Shown here piece after piece: positions 55,535-63,643 of a stretch of 64,000 bases of DNA. The notes beneath the pieces are model-generated. The model worked only from the letters and a program-made list of their open reading frames with translations. It ran no database searches and was not told the DNA's origin. A program made the position numbers and the translations under genes. Source of the DNA: DATATV01 sp036268615. GTDB lineage: Bacteria; Actinomycetota; Actinomycetes; Mycobacteriales; Pseudonocardiaceae. The stretch spans positions 62,001 to 126,000 of the forward strand of contig DATATV010000041.1 in assembly GCA_036268615.1 (NCBI GenBank), written 5' to 3'. Positions within the stretch are counted from its first letter, which is position 1. Each line of letters starts with the position of its first letter.

Positions 55535-56326
55535 TCACTTGCCTGCCAGCGCGTGCGTGGCCGTCGCCCCGCCGTCCGCGACGAACTCGGCCCCCGTGCA
55601 GTAGGAGCTCTCGTCGCTGCCCAGGAAGACCACCAGGTTGGCGATCTCCTCGGGGCGACCGACCCGACGCAGGGCCACCTTGCGCCCGACCGGGCTCAGG
55701 TCGATCGAGTCCGCCTTGTCTCCGAAGACCTGCCTGACCATATCCGTATCGATCATTCCCGGATGCACCGAGTTGACCCTGATGTTCGCCGCGCCCAGTT
55801 CGATCGCGGCGACCTTGGTCATCCCACGGATGGCGAACTTGCTGGCCGTGTACGCGACCAGGAACGGCATCCCGGCCAGACCCTCCACCGAGGACAGGTT
55901 CACTATGGACCCGCCGCCGGCCTCCTTCATAGCCGGGATGACCGCGCGCATCCCCAGGAAGGTGCCGATCTGGTTGACCCGGACGACCTGTTCGTAGTCG
56001 GCCAGCGTGGTCTGCTCGATCGCCGAGAAGCGCAGGATGCCGGCATTGTTGACCAGCACGGTGACCGGCCCGAAGGTGGTCGCCGCCGCGGCCACCGCGC
56101 GCGTCCACTCGTCCTCGTCGGACACGTCGAGGTGCTGGTAGGCGGCGGACGCGCCGAGTTCGTCGGCCAACGCCTTGCCCGGTTCGTCCAGGATGTCGGC
56201 GATCAGCACCTGGGCGCCCTCGGCGACGAACCGGCGGGCGGCGGCCGCGCCCTGTCCCCGGGCGGCGCCGGTGATCAGTGCGACCTTGCCGGCCAGCCGG
56301 CCGGACCCTTCGGACATGGCCGTCAC
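55535..56326 (-). CDS. SDR oxidoreductase (3-alpha/20-beta-hydroxysteroid-dehydrogenase-like)
   Basis: A 263-residue classical SDR: TGAARGQG NAD-binding motif, NNAG, NLSSVEG Ser and YTASK catalytic pair, with WT-rich LDVSDEDEW. It resembles FabG3-type steroid dehydrogenases of actinobacteria (substrate inferred). The GTG at 56326 overlaps the aldehyde dehydrogenase stop as GTGA; an ATG three codons later is an alternative. Immediately upstream of yrbEA. Confidence 0.88.
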   Translation of the reverse strand: MTAMSEGSGRLAGKVALITGAARGQGAAAARRFVAEGAQVLIADILDEPGKALADELGASAAYQHLDVSDEDEWTRAVAAAATTFGPVTVLVNNAGILRFSAIEQTTLADYEQVVRVNQIGTFLGMRAVIPAMKEAGGGSIVNLSSVEGLAGMPFLVAYTASKFAIRGMTKVAAIELGAANIRVNSVHPGMIDTDMVRQVFGDKADSIDLSPVGRKVALRRVGRPEEIANLVVFLGSDESSYCTGAEFVADGGATATHALAGK

Positions 56327-57828
56327 ATCATCTCGTCGGTCAGCGGCATCAGCACGGTCTTGAGTTCGGTGTACGCCTCGAACGCGGTGCGCCCACCCTC
56401 CCGACCCAGGCCGGACTGCTTGAACCCGCCGAAGGGAATGTTGGGTTCGAGCTGGAAGCCGTTGATGCCGATCAGCCCGCCGCGCAACGCCTTGGCCACC
56501 CGGAACGCCCGGCGGGTGTCGTTGGTGTAGACGCCGGCGCCCAGCCCGTACTCGGTGTCGTTGGCCAGCCGGACCGCCTCGTCCTCGTCGGTGAACGGGA
56601 CGACCGCGAGCACCGGCCCGAAGATCTCCTGCTGGGCGACGGTGGCCGAGTTGTCCACGTCGGCCAGGATGGTGGGCGCGACGAAGTTGCCGGCCGCGTA
56701 GTCGCCGTCGAGCCGGTTGCCGCCGGTCACCAGCCGCGCGCCCTCCTCCTGCCCGGTGCCGATGAAGCCCATCACCCGGTCGGCCTGTTTCGCAGTGATC
56801 AGCGGGCAGGCCAGCACGGCCGGGTCGAACGGGTCACCGTAGGTGATGAACGACGCCATGCCCTGGGCGGCGGCGATGAACCCGTCGTAGACGTCGCGGT
56901 GCACCAGTGCCCGGGTCTGCGCCACGCACGCCTGCCCGGACAGGCCCATGGTGACCGCGCCCATCACGGTCATCGCGGCCAGGTTCAGGTCGACGGCGTC
57001 GGGGAAGACGACCGCGGGGCTCTTGCCGCCCAGTTCCAGGCTGACCCGCTTGAGCGTGCCGGCCGACGCCTCGACGATGCGTTTGCCCACCGCCCGGCTG
57101 CCGGTGAAGCTGACCTTGTCCACCCGAGGGTGGGTGATCAGCGCCTCCCCGGTCGGGTCGCCCGGTCCGGTGACGACGTTGAGCACACCGTCGGGCAGCC
57201 CGGCCTCCAGCAGCAGCGACACCATTCGCAGCACACAGAAGGTGGCGTGCTCGGAGGGCTTGAGCACGACGGTGCAGCCGGCCGCGAGCGCGGGCGCGAT
57301 CTTCTGCGCGAACAGCACGAACGGCGCGTTCCACGGCAGGATCGCCGCGACCACCCCGACCGGCTCGCGGAAGGTCAGCGCCAGATGGTCGCCGCCCTGG
57401 TAGGGCGGCAGCGTCTCGCCGCCGATCTTGTCCACCCAGCCGGCGTGGTGGTCGAACACGTCGGCGGCCATGTCCACCGAGGTGGCGTAGATGCCGGCGA
57501 AGGACAGCGGCACCCCGTTGTCCAACGCCTGGAGGCCACGCAGTTCGTCGGCGTGGCTACGCAGCAGTTCGGCGTAGCGGTGCAGCAGCTTGATCCGCAC
57601 CCCGGCCCGGGTGCGCGACCAGCTGTCGAACGCGGCGGCGGCCGCGCCGACCGCGTCGTCCACGTCCTGGGCGCCGGCGATCGCGAACTGGCCGACCAGC
57701 TCGCCGGTGGCCGGGTGGTGATGGGTCCAGGTGGCACCCTCGGCGCCGGCTCGCCACTGGCCGTTGACCAGCAGTTGACCGTCCTTCAGGCCGAGCGCCT
57801 CCCGGTGCGGGGCGACCGTGAGCGTCAT
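56323..57828 (-). CDS. NAD-dependent aldehyde dehydrogenase
   Basis: A 501-residue ALDH superfamily enzyme. The catalytic Cys lies in LSGQACVAQTR and the general base Glu in SLELGGKSPAVVF; PWNAPFVLFAQKIAPAL and FTGSRAVGKRI are cofactor-site segments. It would oxidise an aldehyde made by the alcohol dehydrogenase two genes upstream. ATG at 57828 after GGAGG, overlapping the preceding SDR stop by one base. Confidence 0.93.
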   Translation of the reverse strand: MTLTVAPHREALGLKDGQLLVNGQWRAGAEGATWTHHHPATGELVGQFAIAGAQDVDDAVGAAAAAFDSWSRTRAGVRIKLLHRYAELLRSHADELRGLQALDNGVPLSFAGIYATSVDMAADVFDHHAGWVDKIGGETLPPYQGGDHLALTFREPVGVVAAILPWNAPFVLFAQKIAPALAAGCTVVLKPSEHATFCVLRMVSLLLEAGLPDGVLNVVTGPGDPTGEALITHPRVDKVSFTGSRAVGKRIVEASAGTLKRVSLELGGKSPAVVFPDAVDLNLAAMTVMGAVTMGLSGQACVAQTRALVHRDVYDGFIAAAQGMASFITYGDPFDPAVLACPLITAKQADRVMGFIGTGQEEGARLVTGGNRLDGDYAAGNFVAPTILADVDNSATVAQQEIFGPVLAVVPFTDEDEAVRLANDTEYGLGAGVYTNDTRRAFRVAKALRGGLIGINGFQLEPNIPFGGFKQSGLGREGGRTAFEAYTELKTVLMPLTDEMM

Positions 57829-58748
57829 CAAGACACCTCCACTGGAGACAGCGAGTACAACTCGGCGCAGGCGAACGTCCGCGCCGGATCACGATCGGCG
57901 AAATAGCCGCCGACGGTCTCGGCCAGCCCGGCCGGGGTCCAGCCCGACCCGTCGGCGTCGAACCGCCGTTCCACGGTCGGCGGCGCGAGCAGCGCCACCA
58001 TTCCGCCGTACACGACGAAAACCTGCGCGCTGATCGAGTCGGCGGCCGGCGAGGCGAGATAGACCACGAACGGCGCGACGTGCTCGGGGCTGAGCGGGTC
58101 GACGCCCTGCTCGGGGGCGGCGCCGAACGACGCGCGGGTCATGTCGGTGCGCGCGCGGGGGCAGATCGCGTTGGCCCGCACCCCGTAGCGGGCCAGGCCG
58201 CGTGCGGTGGACACGGTCAGCGCGGCGATACCGGCCTTGGCCGCGGCATAGTTGGGCTGCCCGCCCGAGCCCAGCAGGAACGACTCGGACGCGGTGTTCA
58301 CCACCCGCCCGTACACCGGCCCGCCGGTCGCCTTGGCCTGGTCGCGCCAGTAGGCGGCGGCGTTGCGGGACAACAGGAAGTGCCCGCGCAGGTGCACCCG
58401 CACGACCAGGTCCCAGTCCTCGTCGGTCATGTTGAACAGCATCCGGTCGCGCAGCACACCGGCGTTGTTCACCAGCACGTGCAGCCCACCGAGTTGGTCG
58501 ACCGCGGCCGCGAGCACCGCGTCGGCGGTGGCCCGCTCGCCGATGTCGCCGACCACCGCGACCGCGCGCCGGCCCAACGCCTGGATCTCCTCGGCCACCG
58601 ACCGCGCGCCGGGACCGAGATCGTTGACCACCACGTCGGCGCCGGCCGCGGCCAGTGCGAGGGCTTCGGCCCGGCCGAGTCCGGCGCCAGCACCGCTGAC
58701 CACCGCTACCTTTCCGGCCAGGCTCACCGAGTTCACCATGTCGTCCAC
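57828..58748 (-). CDS. SDR oxidoreductase, ChsB1/Hsd4A-like
   Basis: A 306-residue SDR of the 17-beta-HSD4-like type: SGAGAGLG near residue 18, VVVNDLG, NNAGVLRDRMLFNMTDEDWD, NTASES and YAAAK. This resembles mycobacterial ChsB1 (Rv3502c), a hydroxyacyl-CoA dehydrogenase of cholesterol side-chain oxidation that also sits next to an mce4 operon. GTG start with GAGGTG upstream; ATG three codons later possible. Confidence 0.85.
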   Translation of the reverse strand: MDDMVNSVSLAGKVAVVSGAGAGLGRAEALALAAAGADVVVNDLGPGARSVAEEIQALGRRAVAVVGDIGERATADAVLAAAVDQLGGLHVLVNNAGVLRDRMLFNMTDEDWDLVVRVHLRGHFLLSRNAAAYWRDQAKATGGPVYGRVVNTASESFLLGSGGQPNYAAAKAGIAALTVSTARGLARYGVRANAICPRARTDMTRASFGAAPEQGVDPLSPEHVAPFVVYLASPAADSISAQVFVVYGGMVALLAPPTVERRFDADGSGWTPAGLAETVGGYFADRDPARTFACAELYSLSPVEVS

Positions 58749-58758
58749 TCAGGACACC

Positions 58759-59847
58759 TCAGTCGAGGACGATCATCTGGCGGATCAGGTCGTGCTGGCC
58801 CTCACGCAACGCGGCCAGCCCGTCGTTCACGTCCTCCAGCCGCAGCCGCCTGCTGATCATGCCCTCCAGATCCAGCCGGCCGGCCCGCCAGAAGTCGATG
58901 AACAGCCCGAAGTCCCGGCGCACGTTGGCCGAGCCGTAGAACGAGCCACGCAGCACCTTGTCGTGCAGGAAGATCTCCTGGGCGCTGAAGGACACCATCG
59001 CGTCGGCACGCCCGGCGCCCACGACGGTGACGTGTCCGCCGCGGCGGGCCACGTCCCAGGCCGACCGGATCGTCGCCGGGATGCCGACCACGTCGAAGGT
59101 GTGGTCGAACCCCATGCTGCCGGTGAGTTCCTGGTTGAGGGCGGCCAACCCGTCGGGGGTGGTCGCGTGGGTGGCGCCGAAGCGCAGCGCCGCCTCGTGT
59201 TTCGCGACGACCGGGTCGACCGCGACGATGGTGGTCGCGCCGGCCAGCCGGGCGCCCTGGATGACCGAGAAGCCCACGCCGCCGCAGCCGATCACCGCGA
59301 CCGTCGAGCCGGGTTGCACCTTGGCGGTGTTGAGCACGGCGCCGACGCCGGTCATCACCCCGCAGGACACCAGCGCGGCGATCTCGTAGGGCACATCGGG
59401 GTCGATCTTGATCGCGCCGTCGGCGGGTACCACCACCTCCTCGGCGAAGGTGCCCAGCCCGGCGTAGCCGAACAGCGGGCTGTCGCCGGCCCGGAACCGG
59501 GGCGTGGTGAACGCGGCGATCGTGTGCACCGGACACAGGTGCGGTTCGCCGCGCAGACAGTTGGCGCACCGCCCGCACGGCGGGACGAAGGTGACCGCGA
59601 CGTGGTCGCCGAGCGCGAGATGCTCGACGGCCGAGCCGACGGTGATGATCTCGCCCGCGCCCTCGTGTCCGATCACCCCCGGCGCGAGCGCGGGCAGCGT
59701 GCCGTTCATCGCGGACAGGTCGCTGTGGCAGATACCGCAGGCTTTGACCCGGATGCGTACCTCATGGGGACCTGGGTCCGTTGTAGTGATGTCGTCGCGC
59801 AGTTCGAGCTTGTCGTCGCCGACCTGACTGAGTACCGCTGCCTTCAC
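58759..59847 (-). CDS. Zinc-dependent alcohol dehydrogenase (class III-like)
   Basis: A 362-residue MDR enzyme: catalytic zinc site CGICHSD and GHEGAGEI, structural zinc Cys set CGRCANCLRGEPHLC, and Rossmann motif VAVIGCGGVGFS. First gene of the operon running through mceF. With the aldehyde dehydrogenase it could turn an alcohol, such as a sterol side-chain hydroxyl, into an acid (inference). The GTG at 59847 follows GAGGAG. Confidence 0.92.
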   Translation of the reverse strand: MKAAVLSQVGDDKLELRDDITTTDPGPHEVRIRVKACGICHSDLSAMNGTLPALAPGVIGHEGAGEIITVGSAVEHLALGDHVAVTFVPPCGRCANCLRGEPHLCPVHTIAAFTTPRFRAGDSPLFGYAGLGTFAEEVVVPADGAIKIDPDVPYEIAALVSCGVMTGVGAVLNTAKVQPGSTVAVIGCGGVGFSVIQGARLAGATTIVAVDPVVAKHEAALRFGATHATTPDGLAALNQELTGSMGFDHTFDVVGIPATIRSAWDVARRGGHVTVVGAGRADAMVSFSAQEIFLHDKVLRGSFYGSANVRRDFGLFIDFWRAGRLDLEGMISRRLRLEDVNDGLAALREGQHDLIRQMIVLD

Positions 59848-59890
59848 CGGGGACTCCTCGTCGAGCACGCGGATGTGGTCGGACCAACAC

Positions 59891-59904
59891 TAGAATCTGT
59901 TCTC
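59891..59904. promoter_or_regulatory. KstR-like box 1 (imperfect)
   Basis: TAGAATCTGTTCTC fits the KstR pattern TnnAACnnGTTnnA with two mismatches. It is 44 nt upstream of the alcohol dehydrogenase start in the divergent promoter. Confidence 0.45.
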
Positions 59905-59970
59905 GTTTGAGGCAAGACCGTTGGGCCTATCAAACCACTCGACGTGGATCAATCCGGCAACTAGGCTGTG

Positions 59971-59984
59971 TAGAACACGTTTCA
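59971..59984. promoter_or_regulatory. KstR-like box 2
   Basis: TAGAACACGTTTCA is an exact match to TnnAACnnGTTnnA, the binding pattern of KstR, the cholesterol-catabolism repressor. It ends 12 nt before the first acyl-CoA dehydrogenase start, next to TAGGCT (59962-59967), so binding would block transcription. Confidence 0.6.
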
Positions 59985-59996
59985 GGTGGAGGCCCG

Positions 59997-61169
59997 ATGC
60001 GGATCAGCTACACGGCCGGACAGGAACAGCTGCGCGCCGAACTGCGAGCCTACTTCGCCACGCTGATGACCAGCGAGCGCCGCGCGGCCCTGACCACCGG
60101 CGGCGACTACGGCGACGGCCAGGCGTACCGGGAGATCGTCCGGCAGCTGGGCACCGACGGCTGGCTCACGCTGGGCTGGCCCACCGAGCACGGCGGACAG
60201 AATCGCCCCATGCTCGACCAGCTGATCTTCACCGACGAGGCGGCCGTGGCCGGGGTGCCGGTGCCGTTCCTGACGCTCAACACGATCGGCCCGACGATCA
60301 TGCGGTTCGGCACGCCCGAGCAGCAGGCGCACTACCTGCCCCGGATCGCCGCCGGCGACCTGCACTTCTCCATCGGCTACTCCGAGCCCGAGGCCGGCAC
60401 CGACCTGGCGTCGCTGCGCACCCGGGCGGTCCGCGACGGCACCGACTACGTGATCAACGGCCAGAAGATGTGGACCAGCCTGATCGCCTACGCCGACTAC
60501 GTCTGGCTGGCCTGCCGCACCGATCCGGACGCGGCCAAGCACAAGGGCCTGTCCATCCTGATCGTGCCGACCACGGCACCCGGCTTCTCCTGGACACCGG
60601 TGCACACGATGGCCGGCGTCACCACCAGCGCCACCTACTTCTCCGACGTGCGGGTGCCGGTCACCGCGGTGGTCGGCGAGGAGAACCGGGGCTGGCCGCT
60701 GATCACCAACCAGCTCAACCACGAGCGCGTCGCGCTCACCTCGGCCGCACCGGTGCAGACCGCGTTGCGCGAGGTGCGCGCCTGGGCGCAGGCAACCAAA
60801 CTCCCCGACGGCAACCGGGTGATCGACCAGGAATGGGTGCGCACGCACCTGGCTCGGGTGCACGCCGGCGCGGAGTTCCTGAAGCTGATCAACTGGAAAC
60901 TCGCCGCGGCCGAGACGGTCTCGCCGGCCGAGGCGTCCTCGACGAAGGTGTTCGGCACCGAGTTCGCCACCGAGGCCTACCGGCTGCTGATGGAGGTACT
61001 CGGCCCGGCCGGCTACCTGCGCGCGGGCTCACCGGGCGCGGCGCTGCGCGGGCGAGTGGAACGGATGCACCGCTCGGCGCTGATTCTCACCTTCGGCGGC
61101 GGCACCAACGAGATCCAGCGGGACATCGTGGCCGGCGTCGGCCTCGGCCTGCCCCCGGCGAAGCGCTGA
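59997..61169 (+). CDS. Acyl-CoA dehydrogenase, FadE26/ChsE4-like
   Basis: A 390-residue FAD enzyme: YSEPEAGTDLASLRT and KMWTSLIAYADYVWL are the substrate/FAD loops, and Glu243 in NHERVAL is the likely catalytic base. FGGGTNEIQRDIVAGVGLGL closes the fold. In mycobacteria FadE26 and FadE27 form a heterotetramer acting on the C8 steroid side chain. Pairing with a shorter second subunit gene 12 nt downstream fits. ATG at 59997 after GGAGG. Confidence 0.87.
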   Translation: MRISYTAGQEQLRAELRAYFATLMTSERRAALTTGGDYGDGQAYREIVRQLGTDGWLTLGWPTEHGGQNRPMLDQLIFTDEAAVAGVPVPFLTLNTIGPTIMRFGTPEQQAHYLPRIAAGDLHFSIGYSEPEAGTDLASLRTRAVRDGTDYVINGQKMWTSLIAYADYVWLACRTDPDAAKHKGLSILIVPTTAPGFSWTPVHTMAGVTTSATYFSDVRVPVTAVVGEENRGWPLITNQLNHERVALTSAAPVQTALREVRAWAQATKLPDGNRVIDQEWVRTHLARVHAGAEFLKLINWKLAAAETVSPAEASSTKVFGTEFATEAYRLLMEVLGPAGYLRAGSPGAALRGRVERMHRSALILTFGGGTNEIQRDIVAGVGLGLPPAKR

Positions 61170-61181
61170 TCAGGAGTGGTG

Positions 61182-62237
61182 ATGGACTTCTCCCCCACCG
61201 AAGCCCAACAGGACCTGGCCGGCCTGACCCGGCGCATCCTCACCGGAACACCCGGCACCGACCGGTTCGACCGGGCCCGCTGGCAGGCCCTGGCCACCGC
61301 CGGGGTGCTCGCCGCCGCGCTGCCGGAGTCGGTCGGCGGCAGCGGTTTCGGTGTCCTGGAACAATGTTCGGTGCTGCTCGAACTGGGCCGGGAGACCGCT
61401 CGGGTGCCCTATCTCGACTCGATCATGCTCGCCGCGTCGGCGCTCACCCGGTTCGCCCCGGCCGCGCTGCGCGAGCGCTGGGCCGCCCCGGCAGCGACCG
61501 GCGAGGTCATCCTGACCGCCGCGCTGGAGGACGAGGGCGCCCACGCCGAGCCCGTCCCGGGGGGCTGGCGGCTGACCGGCGGCAAGACCGCGGTCCCCTT
61601 CGCCGCCGAGGCCGACGCCATCCTCGTCCCGGTCACCGGCGACACGGTTTTCCTTGTCACCCCAACCGATCCCGGGGTGCTCATCGAACCGCAGGACACC
61701 GTCGACGAAACCAGCGCCGGCCGGCTCACCTTCGAGTCGGTGCTGCTGGGCGAGGACCGGATCGTCGGGCCTGCGGCCGACTGGCTGACCACGACCGCCG
61801 CGATCGGGCTGTCCGCGACCCAGCTGGGGGTGGCCGAGCGGGCCTTGGAACTCACCGCCGAACACGCCCGCACCCGTATCCAGTTCGACCGCCCGATCGG
61901 CACGTTCCAGGCGGTGGGCCAACGACTGGCCGATGCCTACATCGACGTGGAGGCGATCCGGCTGTCGCTGTGGCAGGCGGCCTGGCGGCGCGCGGCCGAC
62001 CTGGACTGCGCGGCCGAGGTCGCCACCGCGAAGTTCTGGGCCGCCGAGGCCGGCCACCGGGTCGCGCACACCGCGGTCCATGTGCACGGCGGCATGGGCA
62101 TCGACACCAGCCACGCCCTGCACCGCTACTTCACCGCGGCCAAGCGCAACGAATTCCAGCAGGGCGGCGCCACCACCCACCTGCGCGACCTCGGCGACCT
62201 GCTGGCCCGGGAACCCGTGCCACTTCCCGAGCAGTAA
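61182..62237 (+). CDS. Acyl-CoA dehydrogenase, FadE27/ChsE5-like
   Basis: A 351-residue ACAD subunit: FGVLEQCSVLLELGRETARV, TRIQFDRPIGTFQAVGQRLADA and HGGMGIDTSHALHRYFTAAK. It is shorter than its partner, and the usual Glu position is not obvious, consistent with the non-catalytic half of an alpha2beta2 enzyme. ATG at 61182 with AGGAG 6 nt upstream; GTG two codons earlier possible. Confidence 0.86.
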   Translation: MDFSPTEAQQDLAGLTRRILTGTPGTDRFDRARWQALATAGVLAAALPESVGGSGFGVLEQCSVLLELGRETARVPYLDSIMLAASALTRFAPAALRERWAAPAATGEVILTAALEDEGAHAEPVPGGWRLTGGKTAVPFAAEADAILVPVTGDTVFLVTPTDPGVLIEPQDTVDETSAGRLTFESVLLGEDRIVGPAADWLTTTAAIGLSATQLGVAERALELTAEHARTRIQFDRPIGTFQAVGQRLADAYIDVEAIRLSLWQAAWRRAADLDCAAEVATAKFWAAEAGHRVAHTAVHVHGGMGIDTSHALHRYFTAAKRNEFQQGGATTHLRDLGDLLAREPVPLPEQ

Positions 62238-62246
62238 CGTCCGCCC

Positions 62247-62540
62247 GTGCCCTTTCCCGACGAATTCACCACCGGCGTCGCGGTGGTGAATCACGACCCT
62301 GCCTGGGCGGAGGATTACGGCGCACTGCGGGCGATCGGCTTCCGCCTGCGTCCCGAACCCTGGCACCGCACAGCAACCGTCGCCGGCCAGGAGTGCCGCA
62401 AACTCGTGGGTTCACGCAGCGCCTCGCCCGGACCGTGACCGACCGCTACGACTACGGCCAGCTCACGGCCCAGGCCTACGAGGTACTGATGATCGCGGCC
62501 GAGAACTGGGCAGACCTCACAGAATGGGCACCCGGTGGTG
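62247..62540 (+). pseudogene. Small unknown gene, apparently frameshifted
   Basis: A frame from GTG at 62247 reads plausible protein (VVNHDPAWAEDYGALRAIGF, WHRTATVAGQECRKLVG) but then turns to low-quality sequence and stops at 62438. From about 62411 another frame reads FTQRLARTVTDRYDYGQLTA then QAYEVLMIAAENWADLTEW. Adding one base at the GTGGGT stretch near 62406-62411 would join them. The joined frame then runs on into the antisense of the next gene without a stop, so the end is unclear. Family unknown; it fills the 305-nt gap here. Confidence 0.4.
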
Positions 62541-62542
62541 CC

Positions 62543-63643
62543 TCACTCCGCGATCGAGTTCAACCGCCCGACCGTCTCCGCGAACTCCGCCACCAAGCCG
62601 GCCACGATCTCCGCCACCGGCCGGACCTCGTTCATCCGCCCCACGATCTGCCCCACCGGCATCGCCACCACCTCCGGGTCGTCGGCGGCCGCGATCCGCA
62701 GGTGTGCCTCCCCCACCAACACGTTCTGCAACGGCATCGGCAACGGGTTCGGCGCACCATCGGCCGCCCACGCCTCCGTCCACTTGGTACGCAGCAGCCG
62801 CGCCGGTTTGCCGCTGTAGATCCGGGAGCGCACCGTGTCGCTGGAGCTCGCCGCGAGCAGCGCCCGCTGCACCGCGCCGGCACCCAGCGCGTACTCCCGC
62901 GCGGTCAGCCAGATCGAACCGGTCCACACCCCGCCCGCGCCCAACGCCAGCGCCGCGGCCACCTGCCGGCCCGAGCCGATGCCACCGGCAGCGAGCACCG
63001 GCACGTCCGCGCCGACGGCGTCCACGATCTCCGGGACCAGCACCATCGTGGCGATCTCGCCGGTGTGGCCACCGGCCTCGTGGCCCTGCGCGATCACGAT
63101 GTCCACCCCGTTGGCGACGTGCCGGCGGGCGTGCTCGGCCTTGCCGGCCAGTGCCGCGACCGGCACCCCGCGCTCGTGCGCCTGGAGGATCACGTCCGGC
63201 GGCGGCGAGCCCAGCGCGTTGGCGATCAGCGCGATCCGGTGGTCGAGCGCGACGTCCACGTGCGCGCGGGCCACCGAGTGCAGCCAGCCCAGCACACCGA
63301 CCGCGGCCTCGTGGTCGCCGGGCAGGGGCGGCACGCCGAGTTCGGCGAGGGTGCGTTCGACGAACGCGCGGTGCTCCGGTGGGATGAGCTTGTCCAGGTC
63401 GACCGCGCTGCCCTCGGTGGGGATCGTCGCCGGCATGACCACATCCACGCCGTAGGGGTGGCCGTCGGTGTTGGCGTCCATCCAGTTCAGCACGGCGTCC
63501 AGGTCGGCGGCGTCGTTGAACCGGACGCAGCCCAGCACGCCCAGCCCGCCGGCCCGGCTGATCGCCGCGGCCACGTGCTCGGACGGGGTGAAGCCGACGA
63601 TCGGGTAGCGGACCCCCAGCCGGTCAGCCAACGCGGTGTGCAC
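62543..63643 (-). CDS. Nitronate monooxygenase family flavoenzyme (2-nitropropane-dioxygenase-like)
   Basis: A 366-residue FMN TIM-barrel: RYPIVGFTPSEHVAAAISRA, GGLGVLG, IVIAQGHEAGGHTG with the family His, and AAGGIGSGRQVAAALALGAG as phosphate loop. Members oxidise nitronates or act as enoyl-type flavin reductases; some work in steroid ring breakdown (for example IpdC), so a sterol role is possible. GTG start inside the last 20 nt of the ligase gene, so translation is likely coupled. Confidence 0.85.
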   Translation of the reverse strand: MHTALADRLGVRYPIVGFTPSEHVAAAISRAGGLGVLGCVRFNDAADLDAVLNWMDANTDGHPYGVDVVMPATIPTEGSAVDLDKLIPPEHRAFVERTLAELGVPPLPGDHEAAVGVLGWLHSVARAHVDVALDHRIALIANALGSPPPDVILQAHERGVPVAALAGKAEHARRHVANGVDIVIAQGHEAGGHTGEIATMVLVPEIVDAVGADVPVLAAGGIGSGRQVAAALALGAGGVWTGSIWLTAREYALGAGAVQRALLAASSSDTVRSRIYSGKPARLLRTKWTEAWAADGAPNPLPMPLQNVLVGEAHLRIAAADDPEVVAMPVGQIVGRMNEVRPVAEIVAGLVAEFAETVGRLNSIAE

